A DNA stretch of 34,693 nucleotides from Devosia sp. (GTDB lineage: Bacteria; Pseudomonadota; Alphaproteobacteria; Rhizobiales; Devosiaceae): assembly GCA_015657675.1 (NCBI GenBank), contig JACDQI010000161.1:1-34693 (forward strand). The letters run 5' to 3'. Made by a program: the position numbers and the translations under genes. Shown in pieces: positions 8,738 to 17,087 of this stretch. Within the stretch, counting starts at the first letter, position 1. Every line of letters begins with the position of its first letter. The notes beneath the pieces are model-generated. The model searched no databases. It had not been told where the DNA came from and worked only from the letters and a program-made list of their open reading frames with translations.

Positions 8738-9733
8738 CCTGCTCGAACTGAACAACGTCTCCAAGGTCTACACGCGCGGCCTGATCAACGCGCACGCCAC
8801 CGTGGCGCTGCAGAACTTCTCGCTCGAGCTCAAGGAAGATGAGCCCACCATCCTGACGGTGGCGGGCGAGAGCGGCAGCGGCAAGACGACGCTCGCCATG
8901 CTGCTGCTCGGCTTTATCACCGCGACCACCGGAGAAATCATCTACCGGGGCAAGAACATCGTCTCGCTGCATGGCGAAGAGCGGTTGGCCTATCGCCGCG
9001 AAGTGCAGGCGGTGTTCCAGGATCCGTTCGCAGTGTTCAATCCGTTCTATACGGTCGACCACCTGCTGACCGTGCCGATCAAGCGGTTCAAGCTGGCCCG
9101 CACCAAGGCCGAAGCGCGCAAGAAGATGGACGAGTCTCTGACCGCCGTTGGCCTCCGTCCCGAGGACGTGCTCGGGCGCTTCCCGCACCAGCTGTCGGGT
9201 GGCCAGCGCCAGCGCATCAACGTGGCGCGCGCCCTGCTGTTGAAGCCGCGTCTGCTGATCGCGACGAGCCGGTGTCGATGGTGGACGCCTCGCTGCGCGC
9301 CAACATTCTGGAGACGCTGCGCAACCTGCAGCGCGACCATGGCGTGTCGATCATCTACATCACGCACGACCTCACCACGGCCTATCACATCGCCAAGTCG
9401 ATCATCGTGCTCTACCGCGGTGGCGTGATGGAAGCGGGCGACGTGGACCGGGTGATCAAGGATCCCAAGCACCCCTATACCAAGCTGCTCGTCGACTCGA
9501 TTCCCTGGCCCAATCTCGACCAGCGCTGGGGCACCGAACCGATCAAGGCGCGCGAAGGTGTGGCGACGGCGGGCGGGTGTCCGTTCATGCCGCGCTGCCC
9601 GGCTGCGATGGATGTCTGCAAGACCCGGCCGCCGCTGTTTGCCGTCGACGAAAAGCATGCCGCGGCCTGCTACCTCTACGACAAGCAGCCCAAAGTGGCG
9701 ATGGAACAGCTCTCCGCGCTGCTGCCCGTCTGA
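8730..9733 (+). pseudogene. ABC transporter ATP-binding protein, OppF/DppF type, frameshifted as read
   Basis: The second ATPase of the transporter, starting at 8730 inside the end of the first. Walker A (AGESGSGKTT), the Q-loop (AVFQDPFAVFNP) and signature (LSGGQRQR) are intact. The frame breaks exactly in Walker B: after RLLIA the sequence should read DEPVSMVDAS, but one base is missing between 9263 and 9264, so the frame runs on to a nonsense end at 9428. The other frame continues correctly from 9264 with the switch His (YITHDL) and the C-terminal CPFMPRCP tail to 9733. With one G restored the product is about 334 residues. Loss of Walker B would kill a paired ATPase, and the rest is well conserved, so a base-calling error is the simplest explanation; a true null allele cannot be excluded. 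Confidence 0.82.
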
Positions 9734-9754
9734 ACGCCTCTTTTCTGAATTGAA

Positions 9755-9774
9755 GGGCCGGCGGCTGCCGGCCC
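9755..9774 (+). terminator. GC-rich hairpin between transporter and enzyme genes
   Basis: GGGCCGGC and GCCGGCCC form a perfect 8-bp stem with a 4-base loop, 21 bases after the ATPase stop and 19 before the next ATG. No T-run follows. It may be an mRNA-processing or attenuating element separating transporter and enzyme cistrons. Confidence 0.4.
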
Positions 9775-9793
9775 GCCACCACGGATTATCGTC

Positions 9794-10756
9794 ATGCTGC
9801 AGATCGCCGAATTCATTTCCCCAAAACCCTCGCCGGTGTGGAAGCTGGCGCAACAATGCGGGGTGACGCTGGCTGTCGGCGGCCTGCCGTTCGATACGCT
9901 CAAGCCCGGTGAAAAGCTCGGCGACCTGGCGCCGCTCACCCGCATGAAGGCCGACTACGAGGCCGGCGGGTTCAAGCTCGAAGTGATCGAGGCGCGGCCG
10001 CCGCTCAACAAGGCCAAGCGCGGGCTCGAAGGGCGCGACGAAGAGATCGACGTCGTCTGCGAACTGCTCACCAACATGGGTAAGCTCGGCATCCCGGTCT
10101 GGTGCTACGAGTGGATGACCGACTTCAACTGGGTGCGCACCAACTTTGCCACGCCGTCGCGCGGCGGCTCGGTGGTGACCAGCTTTGACGCCAAGGACGT
10201 GCCCGACAGCATCACCTCCAACCCGCCGATCAGCGAGGAGGAGCTCTGGACCAATCTGGAGTACTTCCTCAAGCGCACTCTGCCGGTGGCCGAAAAGGCC
10301 GGGGTGAAGATGTCGATGCATCCGGATGATCCGCCGATCACCCCGATCAAGGGCGTCAGCCGCATCATGCGGACCATCGACAACTACCACCGGCTGCTCG
10401 GCCTGGTGGACAGCCCGATGAACACCATCACCATGTGCCAGGGCAATTTCACCCTGATGACCGACGACCTGCCGCGCGAGATCAAGCGCTTCGGCAAGAA
10501 GATCTCGTTCGTGCATTTCCGCGATGTGCGGGGCGTGCCGACCAAGTTCGAAGAAACCTGGCACGACGCCGGCAAGACCGACATGCTGGCCTGCATGAAG
10601 GCCTATAAAGATATCGGTTTTGAGGGCGTGCTGCGGCCCGACCACGTGCCGACGGTGGAAGGCGACAGCAACGAGAATGCCGGCTATTCGGCGTTCGGGC
10701 GGCTCTATGCCATCGGCTATATCCGCGGCCTGCAACAGGCTGTGTACGCCTCCTAG
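9794..10756 (+). CDS. uxuA: Mannonate dehydratase (UxuA)-like TIM-barrel enzyme
   Basis: A 320-residue cytoplasmic TIM-barrel enzyme. It carries the motifs I associate with UxuA mannonate dehydratases: HPDDPP at about 176-181, CQGNF at 215-219, HFRDVRG at 241-247, and RPDHVPT from 281. UxuA converts D-mannonate to 2-keto-3-deoxy-gluconate with a metal ion held by Cys/His residues. It is shorter than the E. coli enzyme (394 residues), so it may belong to a short subgroup or act on another sugar acid; a generic sugar-phosphate isomerase/epimerase label is the fallback. It follows the transporter genes and is 11 bases before the NAD-dependent epimerase gene, which suggests that the imported sugar is handled through an acid intermediate. 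Confidence 0.72.
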   Translation: MLQIAEFISPKPSPVWKLAQQCGVTLAVGGLPFDTLKPGEKLGDLAPLTRMKADYEAGGFKLEVIEARPPLNKAKRGLEGRDEEIDVVCELLTNMGKLGIPVWCYEWMTDFNWVRTNFATPSRGGSVVTSFDAKDVPDSITSNPPISEEELWTNLEYFLKRTLPVAEKAGVKMSMHPDDPPITPIKGVSRIMRTIDNYHRLLGLVDSPMNTITMCQGNFTLMTDDLPREIKRFGKKISFVHFRDVRGVPTKFEETWHDAGKTDMLACMKAYKDIGFEGVLRPDHVPTVEGDSNENAGYSAFGRLYAIGYIRGLQQAVYAS

Positions 10757-10767
10757 GATCGAACAGA

Positions 10768-11588
10768 ATGAAGATCGCATTGACTGGCGGCAGCGGCGGC
10801 ATCGGCCGGGCCATCATCGAGATGGCGCTGGCCCGCGGCGACACCATCGTCAGCGTCGACCGCGTGCCCTCCCCTGAGCCGCGCGAGGGCGTCACCTATA
10901 TCGAAGCGCCGATGAGCGACTACGACACTCTGGTCAAAGCCTTTGCGGGCTGTGACGCGCTGATCCACATGGCGGCGATCCCATCGCCGTTCCGCGAGCC
11001 GGATCATGTGGTGCACAACAACAATGTGGTGGGCAGTTACAACGCCATGCGCGCCGCGATCGAAAACGGCATCATGCGCATCTGCCAGGCCTCTAGCGTC
11101 AATGCCATCGGCCTTTCCTACAGCCGGGAAGCGCATTTCGACTATCTGCCGCTCGACGAGAAGCACCCCAACTATACCGAGGAGCCCTACGGGCTTTCCA
11201 AGTGGATCTGCGAGCAGCAGGCGGACACGTTTGCGCGACGCTACGAGGACATCTCGATTGCCAGCATCCGCTTCCACTGGGTGGTGCCGGACCGGCAGCT
11301 GGCGGTGAACGCCTTCAACACGCCCACGCAAGACACCGCCAAGCATCTCTGGGCCTATACGATGCGCACGCCGGCGGCAAAGGCGTGCCTCCTCGCCATC
11401 GAGGGCAAGTTCAAGGGGCACGAAGCGTTCTACATCGTGGCGCCCGATACGGTGTCGACTATTCCGAGCCTCGAGCTCGCCAAGACATATTTCCCCAATG
11501 TGCCGGTGACGGGCGACCTCAGCGGCAACAACGCGTTTTCAGCTCGAAAAAGGCCGAGCGAATGCTCGGCTGGTCGCATAACGGCTGA
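10768..11588 (+). CDS. NAD-dependent epimerase/dehydratase (extended SDR), frameshifted near its end
   Basis: A Rossmann-fold enzyme with the nucleotide-binding motif TGGSGGIGR at residues 6-14, a CDALIHMAAI strand, the catalytic YGLSK (Tyr-xxx-Lys) and a Ser-rich strand (QASSVNAIG). It resembles NAD-dependent sugar epimerases and uronate dehydrogenases; the second option would fit a sugar-acid pathway, but I cannot choose. As read, the frame loses one base in a T-run at 11536-11539: after SGNNAF it should continue FSSKKAERMLGWSHNG and stop at 11588, giving about 273 residues. Without the fix the frame stays open and runs straight into the next gene, producing a false 922-residue protein ending at 13536. 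The domain itself is complete before the break. Confidence 0.82.
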
Positions 11589-11624
11589 GCCGCTTCGATC
11601 GTCGCACGCAAGACAATCGACATC

Positions 11625-11660
11625 GGTGTTGAACCGATGGCAGCCTCCGGGTGTTGAACC
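11625..11660 (+). repeat. Pair of 11-bp direct repeats in a leader region
   Basis: GGTGTTGAACC occurs at 11625-11635 and again at 11650-11660, 25 bases apart start to start. Both lie in the 97-bp gap before the PQQ dehydrogenase gene. They could be a tandem binding site for a regulator; two helical turns plus a few bases is not an exact phasing, so this is tentative. Confidence 0.35.
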
Positions 11661-11685
11661 TCGTCGATACATGGAAGGATACTGC

Positions 11686-13536
11686 ATGAGATATTTTGCT
11701 GCCCTGACCCTGAGCGCGATCGGGTTCACATTGCCGGCGTTGGCGCAGGACACACCGGCTTCGGTGGTCCCCGGCGCCCAGCAGTTCGAAATGAAGGTTC
11801 TGACCACCGGCCTCGAAGGTCCTTGGGAGCTCACCTATGGCCCGGATGACCATCTCTGGGTCACCGAGCGCACCGGTGGGCGCATCACCCGGATCAATCC
11901 GGCGGACGGCAGCAAGACGGTTCTCATCGACATCGATGAGGTATCGGCGCCCGGCGGGCAGGATGGTCTCCTCGGCCTCGCGCTCGACCCGGCCTTCGGC
12001 AAGGGCACCGGCAGCGATTTCGTCTATACGGCCTATACCTATGTGGACAAGGACCGGGGCCAGGTCAGCTGGGTCAAGGACAAGTTCAGCCCCTATGCCT
12101 ATCTCTACACCAAGCTGGTGCGTTACAGCTGGGATGCGGCGAGTGGCACGCTCACCGAGCCCACGGAACTGATCACCGGGCTCCCCGCCTTCAACGACCA
12201 CAACTCCGGGCGCATGAAGATCGGGCCGGACGGCAAGATCTATTACACCATCGGCGATGGCGGTAAGGACCAGTTGGGCAACTGGTGCATCCCCATCGAA
12301 GCACAGCGCATCCCCACGACCGACGAGCTCGGCGCCAGCAACTACATTGCCTACCAGGGCAAGTCGCTGCGGCTCAATCTCGATGGCTCGATCCCCGAGG
12401 ACAATCCGGAAATCGAGGGCGTGCGCAGCCACGTGTTCACCTATGGCCATCGCAACATGCAGGGCATCGATTTCGGCGCCAACGGCACGCTCTATGCATC
12501 CGAGCAGGGTCCCAAGACCGACGACGAAGTGAACATCCTCGTCGGCGGCGGCAATTACGGCTGGCCGCATGTCGCCGGCTATCGCGACGACAAGGCGTAT
12601 CAGTATGCACGCTGGGCCGACGCGACGACGCCGTGCGAACAGCTGCAGTTCAACGACATCACCATCGATCCATCGGTGCCGGTGGAGAACGAGACGGCGT
12701 GGACAGAGGACATGCACGAGCCGCTGGCGACGATGTTCACCGTGCCGAGCGACTGGGACTTCACCGATCCGGCCTGCGGCGGCATCGACTTCATCTGCTG
12801 GCCGACGGTAGCGGCCTCGAGCATGCAGGCCTACTTCCCCGAGGACGGCGAAGGCGTAACTGGCTGGGGCAACTCGCTCCTGGTGACGACGCTGAAGCGT
12901 GGCTCGCTCTATCGCATCCCGCTGAGCGAAGATGGCCAGTCGGTGGCCGGACCGATCGAGCGGTTCTTCCAGTCGGAGAACCGGTTCCGTGACGTGGCGC
13001 TGAGCCCGGACATGAAGACCATCTATGTGGCGACCGATCCGGGCGGGCTTGCCGGCTCGATGAGCGGCGGTACCACCACGACCATGCAGAACCCGGGCGC
13101 CATTCTCGTCTACACCTTTACCGGTGAGACGACAGCGGCTGCAGCGGCACCCGCCGCAGCGGCGACCGAGACGGCGGCAGCGCCAGCAGCGATCGAAGGC
13201 GTCGCGCCGAGCTTCACCGCCGAGCAGTCGGCGCGCGGCAAGGTCGCCTACGCGGCCAATTGCATCACCTGCCACGGCCAGAACCTGATCACCGCCAATT
13301 ACGGCCCGCCGCTGGCGGGTCCGTATTTCGATGGCAAGTGGCGCGGCCGCAGCGTGGCGGAGCTTTTTGTGCACACGCATGACCGCATGCCGCCGTCGCG
13401 CCCGGCATCGCTGCCCGACGAGACCTATGCGGACCTTGTTGCCTTCATGCTTGAGGTCAATGGCGTCGCAGCAGGCGAGACGGCGCTGCCGGCCGATGCG
13501 GCGGCGTTGACGCAGATGATTATCCCGGCAAAGTAG
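11686..13536 (+). CDS. PQQ-dependent sugar dehydrogenase fused to cytochrome c
   Basis: A 616-residue periplasmic oxidoreductase. The ATG at 11686 has GGAAGGA upstream and begins a clear Sec signal peptide (RYFAALTLSAIGFTLPALAQ). Residues about 30-470 form a soluble aldose-dehydrogenase-type six-bladed propeller: DHNSGRMK with the probable catalytic His at 172, YGHRNMQG near 255, LYASEQGP and DDEVNILVGGGNYGWP. An Ala/Thr-rich linker (about 483-507) leads to a C-terminal cytochrome c with the heme site CITCH at 526-530 and a likely axial Met at 568 (DRMPPSRP). It would oxidise an aldose to a lactone and pass electrons through its own heme to the respiratory chain. The following lactonase gene fits that product. 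Four extra Cys residues in the propeller may form disulphides. Confidence 0.85.
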   Translation: MRYFAALTLSAIGFTLPALAQDTPASVVPGAQQFEMKVLTTGLEGPWELTYGPDDHLWVTERTGGRITRINPADGSKTVLIDIDEVSAPGGQDGLLGLALDPAFGKGTGSDFVYTAYTYVDKDRGQVSWVKDKFSPYAYLYTKLVRYSWDAASGTLTEPTELITGLPAFNDHNSGRMKIGPDGKIYYTIGDGGKDQLGNWCIPIEAQRIPTTDELGASNYIAYQGKSLRLNLDGSIPEDNPEIEGVRSHVFTYGHRNMQGIDFGANGTLYASEQGPKTDDEVNILVGGGNYGWPHVAGYRDDKAYQYARWADATTPCEQLQFNDITIDPSVPVENETAWTEDMHEPLATMFTVPSDWDFTDPACGGIDFICWPTVAASSMQAYFPEDGEGVTGWGNSLLVTTLKRGSLYRIPLSEDGQSVAGPIERFFQSENRFRDVALSPDMKTIYVATDPGGLAGSMSGGTTTTMQNPGAILVYTFTGETTAAAAAPAAAATETAAAPAAIEGVAPSFTAEQSARGKVAYAANCITCHGQNLITANYGPPLAGPYFDGKWRGRSVAELFVHTHDRMPPSRPASLPDETYADLVAFMLEVNGVAAGETALPADAAALTQMIIPAK

Positions 13537-13558
13537 GCCGAAAGACTCTGGGTGAAAA

Positions 13559-13588
13559 AGGGGCAGCGGCCAGGTGGGCGCTGCCCTT
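13559..13588 (+). terminator. Intercistronic hairpin before the lactonase gene
   Basis: GGGCAGCG (13561-13568) pairs with CGCTGCCC (13579-13586) around a 10-base loop; one A-T pair and a G-T wobble extend the stem. An A-run precedes it and only two T follow. It may reduce read-through between the dehydrogenase and lactonase genes. Confidence 0.45.
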
Positions 13589-13609
13589 CGTGTGATTGGA
13601 GAACGAGCA

Positions 13610-14653
13610 ATGCCTGACACCGCGCTGATGGCCATCGGCTGCTACACCGAAACCATGCCGCATGTGGCCGGCAAGGGCGATGGCATCGCCATCGTGGCAC
13701 TCGACACGGTGCGCGGCACACTCACCGCCAGGCATGTGGTCAAGGGTCCGCGCAATCCGAGCTACCTGGGCATCTCAAAAGCCGGCGACCGGCTCTATGC
13801 GGTGGAAGAACTCGGCGACGAGGCCGGTCCGCAGACTCACACCTACGCGCTCGATCGCGCCACCGGCGAGATGGAACTGCTCTCCAAAGTCCCCTCCCCG
13901 GGCGCTGCGGCCTGCCACATCATCACCGACGAGAAAGGGCAGTTCCTCCTCGTCTCGAACTTCGTCACGGGCGACCTGCTCTGCTACCGGCTGGACGTTG
14001 ATGGCATTCCCGAACCAACGCCGCAGCTGATCGGCCGGCTCGGCAATGGCACGGCGCGCATGCACTATGCGCGCGAGATCGCCGATGGGCTGGTGGTGGT
14101 GTGCGATGCCGGCAATGACCGCGTGGCAGGATACCGGCTCGACGCCGATGGCCTGCGGCCCGACTCGGCGTTCGAGATCGCGGCCCCGGCCGGAAGCTTT
14201 CCGCGTCACCTCGCCATGCTCCCAGGCGGGGCAGCGGGCCTGGTGGTGCACGAGCTGGCGTCGTCGCTCGGGCTCATCCGCTTTACCGCCGATGGCGGCA
14301 CCTATGGCGATATCGTTTCGAGTCTGCCGGCAGGCTGGAGCGGCAACAATACCGGCGCGGCGGTGCGTGTGCATCCCAACGGCAGGTTCGGCTACATGTC
14401 CAATCGCGGCCATGACTCGATCTTTGGCGCAAAGATTGCGGCGGACGGTGGGCTGACCCCGATCGGCACCTGGAGCAGCGGCGGCAAGACACCGCGCGAC
14501 TTCACCTTCGACCCCAGCGGGCGCTGGCTGATCGCGGCGCACCAGAGCAGCGACAACCTGACGGTCTTTCCGGTGAATGGAGAAACCGGCGTGCTGGGTG
14601 AACGGAGCCATCAGCTCACCACGGGCACGCCGGTCTCGGTGCTCTTCCTCTAG
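13610..14653 (+). CDS. Lactonase family protein (beta-propeller, 6-phosphogluconolactonase-like)
   Basis: A 347-residue seven-bladed beta-propeller of the lactonase family (PF10282 type). The ATG at 13610 follows GGAGAACGAG. Repeated blade motifs are clear: NPSYLGISKAGDRLYAVEE, HIITDEKGQFLLVSNF, GAAVRVHPNGRFGYMSNRG and PRDFTFDPSGRWLIAAHQ. There is no signal peptide, so it probably works in the cytoplasm on a sugar lactone; some family members have other roles. It is the last gene of the operon, directly after the sugar dehydrogenase, and would open lactones made by oxidation of aldoses or uronates. A short hairpin follows the stop. Confidence 0.85.
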   Translation: MPDTALMAIGCYTETMPHVAGKGDGIAIVALDTVRGTLTARHVVKGPRNPSYLGISKAGDRLYAVEELGDEAGPQTHTYALDRATGEMELLSKVPSPGAAACHIITDEKGQFLLVSNFVTGDLLCYRLDVDGIPEPTPQLIGRLGNGTARMHYAREIADGLVVVCDAGNDRVAGYRLDADGLRPDSAFEIAAPAGSFPRHLAMLPGGAAGLVVHELASSLGLIRFTADGGTYGDIVSSLPAGWSGNNTGAAVRVHPNGRFGYMSNRGHDSIFGAKIAADGGLTPIGTWSSGGKTPRDFTFDPSGRWLIAAHQSSDNLTVFPVNGETGVLGERSHQLTTGTPVSVLFL

Positions 14654-14674
14654 CGTCCGGTTGACCGCCGGACG
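14654..14674. terminator. Bidirectional hairpin between lactonase and cheB
   Basis: CGTCCGG and CCGGACG form a perfect 7-bp stem around a 7-base loop, starting one base after the lactonase stop and ending 11 bases before the cheB stop on the other strand. The position between convergent genes supports a terminator role, though no T-run is present. Confidence 0.5.
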
Positions 14675-14685
14675 GCTGTGACGGC

Positions 14686-15810
14686 CTAGTGTGCGTCGGC
14701 CGCCACCTGGGCGAGAGAGAGCATTGTTTTGGCCACGCGGCCGAGCGGGGCGACCTTGGACACGCCCCCGAGGCCAATGGCCTCCTTGGGCATGCCGAAG
14801 ACCACCGAAGTCGCTTCGTCCTGCGCCAGGGTCGCGGCACCGGCGTGATGCATTTCAAGCATGCCGCGCGCACCATCATCACCCATGCCGGTGAGGATGA
14901 CGCCGACCGCGTTGCGGCCGGCCGACTGCGCGGCAGACCGGAAGAGCACATCCACCGAGGGCCGATGCCGCGTGACCGGCGGGCCATCGATGATCTCGAC
15001 AGTATAGGTGGCGCCACGGCGCGCCAGCGCCAGGTGACGTCCACCCGGCGCAATCAGCGCGCGACCGGCGCAGACCCTATCGCCGTGCTCGGCCTCCTTG
15101 ACCTCGATGGCACAGAGGCTGTTGAGCCGATTGGCGAAGGCATGGGTGAACTTTTCAGGCATGTGCTGGACGATGACGATGCCCGGGCTGTCCGCGGGCA
15201 CGCCGAGCAGCACTGACTTGATCGCTTCGGTACCGCCAGTAGAGGCGCCGATGCAGATCACCGGATCAGTGTGCGGCAGGCGCTGGGTGGCGAGGCGGGC
15301 AAACGAAACTTCAGGAATGATGTGATCGGCCGATAGCTTGGCTTCGACATGGAGCGGCGGGGCCGGCTTGTGGCGGCCGCCGAGCTTGGCATGAGCTGCG
15401 GCGCGGGCGGCGTGACAGATGCGATCACGCGACTCCTGCAGCCATTGCGCGGTATCGATGCGCGGCTTGGAGACAACCTCCACCGCGCCCGCCTCGAGGG
15501 CTTCGAGGAAGGTGCTGGAGCCGGCCTCGGCCTGGCTCGAGCAGATGACGACCGGCACTGGCCGCTGCGACATCAGCTTGCGCAGGAAGGTGATGCCGTC
15601 CATGCGGGGCATCTCGACATCCAGGAAGATGACGTCCGGCACTTCCATTTTCAGCCGCTCGACAGCGGCGTATGGATCGGTGGCAGTGGCCATGATCTCG
15701 ATGCCCGGATCGGAGGTCAGAATATCGCTCAGCGTAGCGCGCACCGAGGCGGAATCGTCGACGATGAGGACGCGGATCTTGCGCTGGTCGACGCTGGCCT
15801 GGGCGAGCAT
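14686..15810 (-). CDS. cheB: Chemotaxis response regulator protein-glutamate methylesterase CheB
   Basis: A 374-residue two-domain enzyme. The N-terminal receiver (residues 12-130) has the acidic pair VDDS at 18-20 and phosphoacceptor Asp64 in FLDVEMP. The C-terminal methylesterase domain (about 182-370) has the catalytic Ser190 (GASTGG), His216 (QHMPEKF) and Asp312 ([10 protein letters not shown]). It removes methyl groups from chemoreceptor glutamates and deamidates glutamines when phosphorylated by CheA. It starts one base after the cheR stop, so the two antagonistic enzymes are translationally linked. CheA itself is not in the window, so the kinase must be encoded elsewhere. Confidence 0.95.
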   Translation of the reverse strand: MLAQASVDQRKIRVLIVDDSASVRATLSDILTSDPGIEIMATATDPYAAVERLKMEVPDVIFLDVEMPRMDGITFLRKLMSQRPVPVVICSSQAEAGSSTFLEALEAGAVEVVSKPRIDTAQWLQESRDRICHAARAAAHAKLGGRHKPAPPLHVEAKLSADHIIPEVSFARLATQRLPHTDPVICIGASTGGTEAIKSVLLGVPADSPGIVIVQHMPEKFTHAFANRLNSLCAIEVKEAEHGDRVCAGRALIAPGGRHLALARRGATYTVEIIDGPPVTRHRPSVDVLFRSAAQSAGRNAVGVILTGMGDDGARGMLEMHHAGAATLAQDEATSVVFGMPKEAIGLGGVSKVAPLGRVAKTMLSLAQVAADAH

Positions 15811-15811
15811 G

Positions 15812-16690
15812 TCACACCTTCTGGAAGATGGCGGGGAACACCTGGTTGAGCCCCATTGTCGAGCCGATCGCCGCTTCGGAATGGCCCAGGACGATGTAGC
15901 CGCCGGGACGCAGGTGGCCCATCAGGCGACGGATGACCGCTTCCTGGTCCTCGCGCTCGAAATAGATCAGTACGTTGCGCAGGAAGACGATGTCGACGTC
16001 GCGGTCGAAGGGATAGCTCGCATCCATCAGGTTGAGCGGCGCGAAGCTGACATTACGGCGCAGCTCGGGGACGATGCGCACCACCGGGTTCTGGCTGCGA
16101 TAGAGCGGATGCATGAGGTAGCGATCCTTCATCACCGCCGGAATCGGCATGATCAGTTCGGTGCTGTAGATCGCTTCGATGGCTTGTTCGAGCACGCGGG
16201 TGGAGACATCGGTGCCAAGGACCGCATAGCGGAAACCCGGCTGGGCGCGCAGCATGTCCTCGAGCACCATGGCGATGGTGTAGGCCTCAGCACCGATCGA
16301 GGCGGCCGCGCTCCAGATCTTGAGGCAGGGCTTGTGCTCGGCGCGCCGGCTGGCGAGGAGACTCGGCACCAGCAGTTCCCGCAGCGCAGTGAAGTGCTCT
16401 GGCTCGCGGAAGAAATCGGTCTTGTTGGTGGTGACCGCGTCTACCAGATGCTGCATCTCGGCGGCGAGGCCGCCCTGGTAGAACAGATGCCGGCAATAGG
16501 CGTCGTGATCGGCATAGCCGAGTTCCCGCATGCGAGCGCGCATGCGCATCTCGAGCATGCCCCGCTTGGCGGATGGGAGTTTGATGCCGAGCCGGCTGTT
16601 GAGCACCGAGGCCAGTTTTGAGTAGTCCGCCTCGCTGAGGCCGGGATCGGCCAGTGGGGGCAGCGCAACGGAGCGAATGGCGGCGGGCAT
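15812..16690 (-). CDS. cheR: Chemotaxis protein-glutamate O-methyltransferase CheR
   Basis: A 292-residue SAM-dependent methyltransferase that methylates chemoreceptor glutamates. The start at 16690 (MPAAIRS) is chosen because it follows the preceding ORF by four bases; the frame is open further upstream but that text looks non-native. The N-terminal helical domain ends with the family motif [14 protein letters not shown] (87-100). The SAM-binding segment reads [18 protein letters not shown] (124-141), where many CheR proteins have STGEEPY. Further conserved blocks are VLGTDVS and [10 protein letters not shown]. The altered SAM loop may be a clade feature. It lies between an unknown 130-residue ORF and cheB. 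Confidence 0.93.
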   Translation of the reverse strand: MPAAIRSVALPPLADPGLSEADYSKLASVLNSRLGIKLPSAKRGMLEMRMRARMRELGYADHDAYCRHLFYQGGLAAEMQHLVDAVTTNKTDFFREPEHFTALRELLVPSLLASRRAEHKPCLKIWSAAASIGAEAYTIAMVLEDMLRAQPGFRYAVLGTDVSTRVLEQAIEAIYSTELIMPIPAVMKDRYLMHPLYRSQNPVVRIVPELRRNVSFAPLNLMDASYPFDRDVDIVFLRNVLIYFEREDQEAVIRRLMGHLRPGGYIVLGHSEAAIGSTMGLNQVFPAIFQKV

Positions 16691-16694
16691 GTGC

Positions 16695-17087
16695 TTACTC
16701 GACCTGTAAGGTGAAACGGTCAGGCGCAGCGAAGGTGAGGAAAAGTGTCCGCCAGTGAAGCCCCTTGTCACCGTGTGTGTGCAACCGGGACGGGGTCGCG
16801 AGGGGAGTCGGAACGCGAGGCTTCACTGGCAGACGGGTGGTCAGGGCGGCAAACGGCGGTAGGCCTCCCGGACCGACGGGCAGCAGGGTTCTGGTGAGGG
16901 ACACGACACCCTGGCTGACCGAACTGATTGCGGAGCGCCGCGTCGGGCTGGCGGCGAAAAAACCTGCGCCGTCGCCGCACTCCGCCCCCGCATCCACCAG
17001 GTCCACCGAATTGGGGTTCGGACGGACCGCCATGGCGGCGAGGTTTTGCACATCCCGATGGGATGGATTGTGAAGGGCCGGGCTCAT
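16695..17087 (-). CDS. Hypothetical protein between cheY and cheR
   Basis: A 130-residue frame that I do not recognise. Its ATG overlaps the cheY stop codon in an ATGA arrangement, and its TAA ends four bases before the cheR start, so its position is exactly that of an operon member. The sequence is rich in Pro, Ala, Thr and Arg, with no signal peptide or clear membrane segment. The tail (LFLTFAAPDRFTLQVE) faintly resembles the first strand of CheW proteins, but no room remains for the rest of that domain. In rhizobial che operons cheA and cheW normally stand at this place, so it could be a deletion scar, a small accessory protein or mere filler. No other frame here looks better. Confidence 0.45.
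   Translation of the reverse strand: MSPALHNPSHRDVQNLAAMAVRPNPNSVDLVDAGAECGDGAGFFAASPTRRSAISSVSQGVVSLTRTLLPVGPGGLPPFAALTTRLPVKPRVPTPLATPSRLHTHGDKGLHWRTLFLTFAAPDRFTLQVE

Noticed and set aside
9047-10780. Long open minus-strand frame opposite the ATPase and mannonate dehydratase genes
   Set aside because: Antisense shadow caused by codon bias; no start context and no recognisable domain.
10768-13536. A giant epimerase-PQQ dehydrogenase fusion protein
   Set aside because: The junction text is unlike either family, a signal peptide with its own ribosome site lies in the middle, and one added T restores a normal end for the first gene.
11539-13635. Long open minus-strand frame of about 700 codons opposite the PQQ dehydrogenase
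   Set aside because: It is the antisense shadow of a GC-rich gene; the translation is rich in Arg, His, Gly and Ala without domain motifs, and the plus strand has clear family motifs.
16695-17087. A cheW gene between cheY and cheR
   Set aside because: Only a faint resemblance in the last ~15 residues; the CheW fold would need about 130 more residues and none of its motifs is present.
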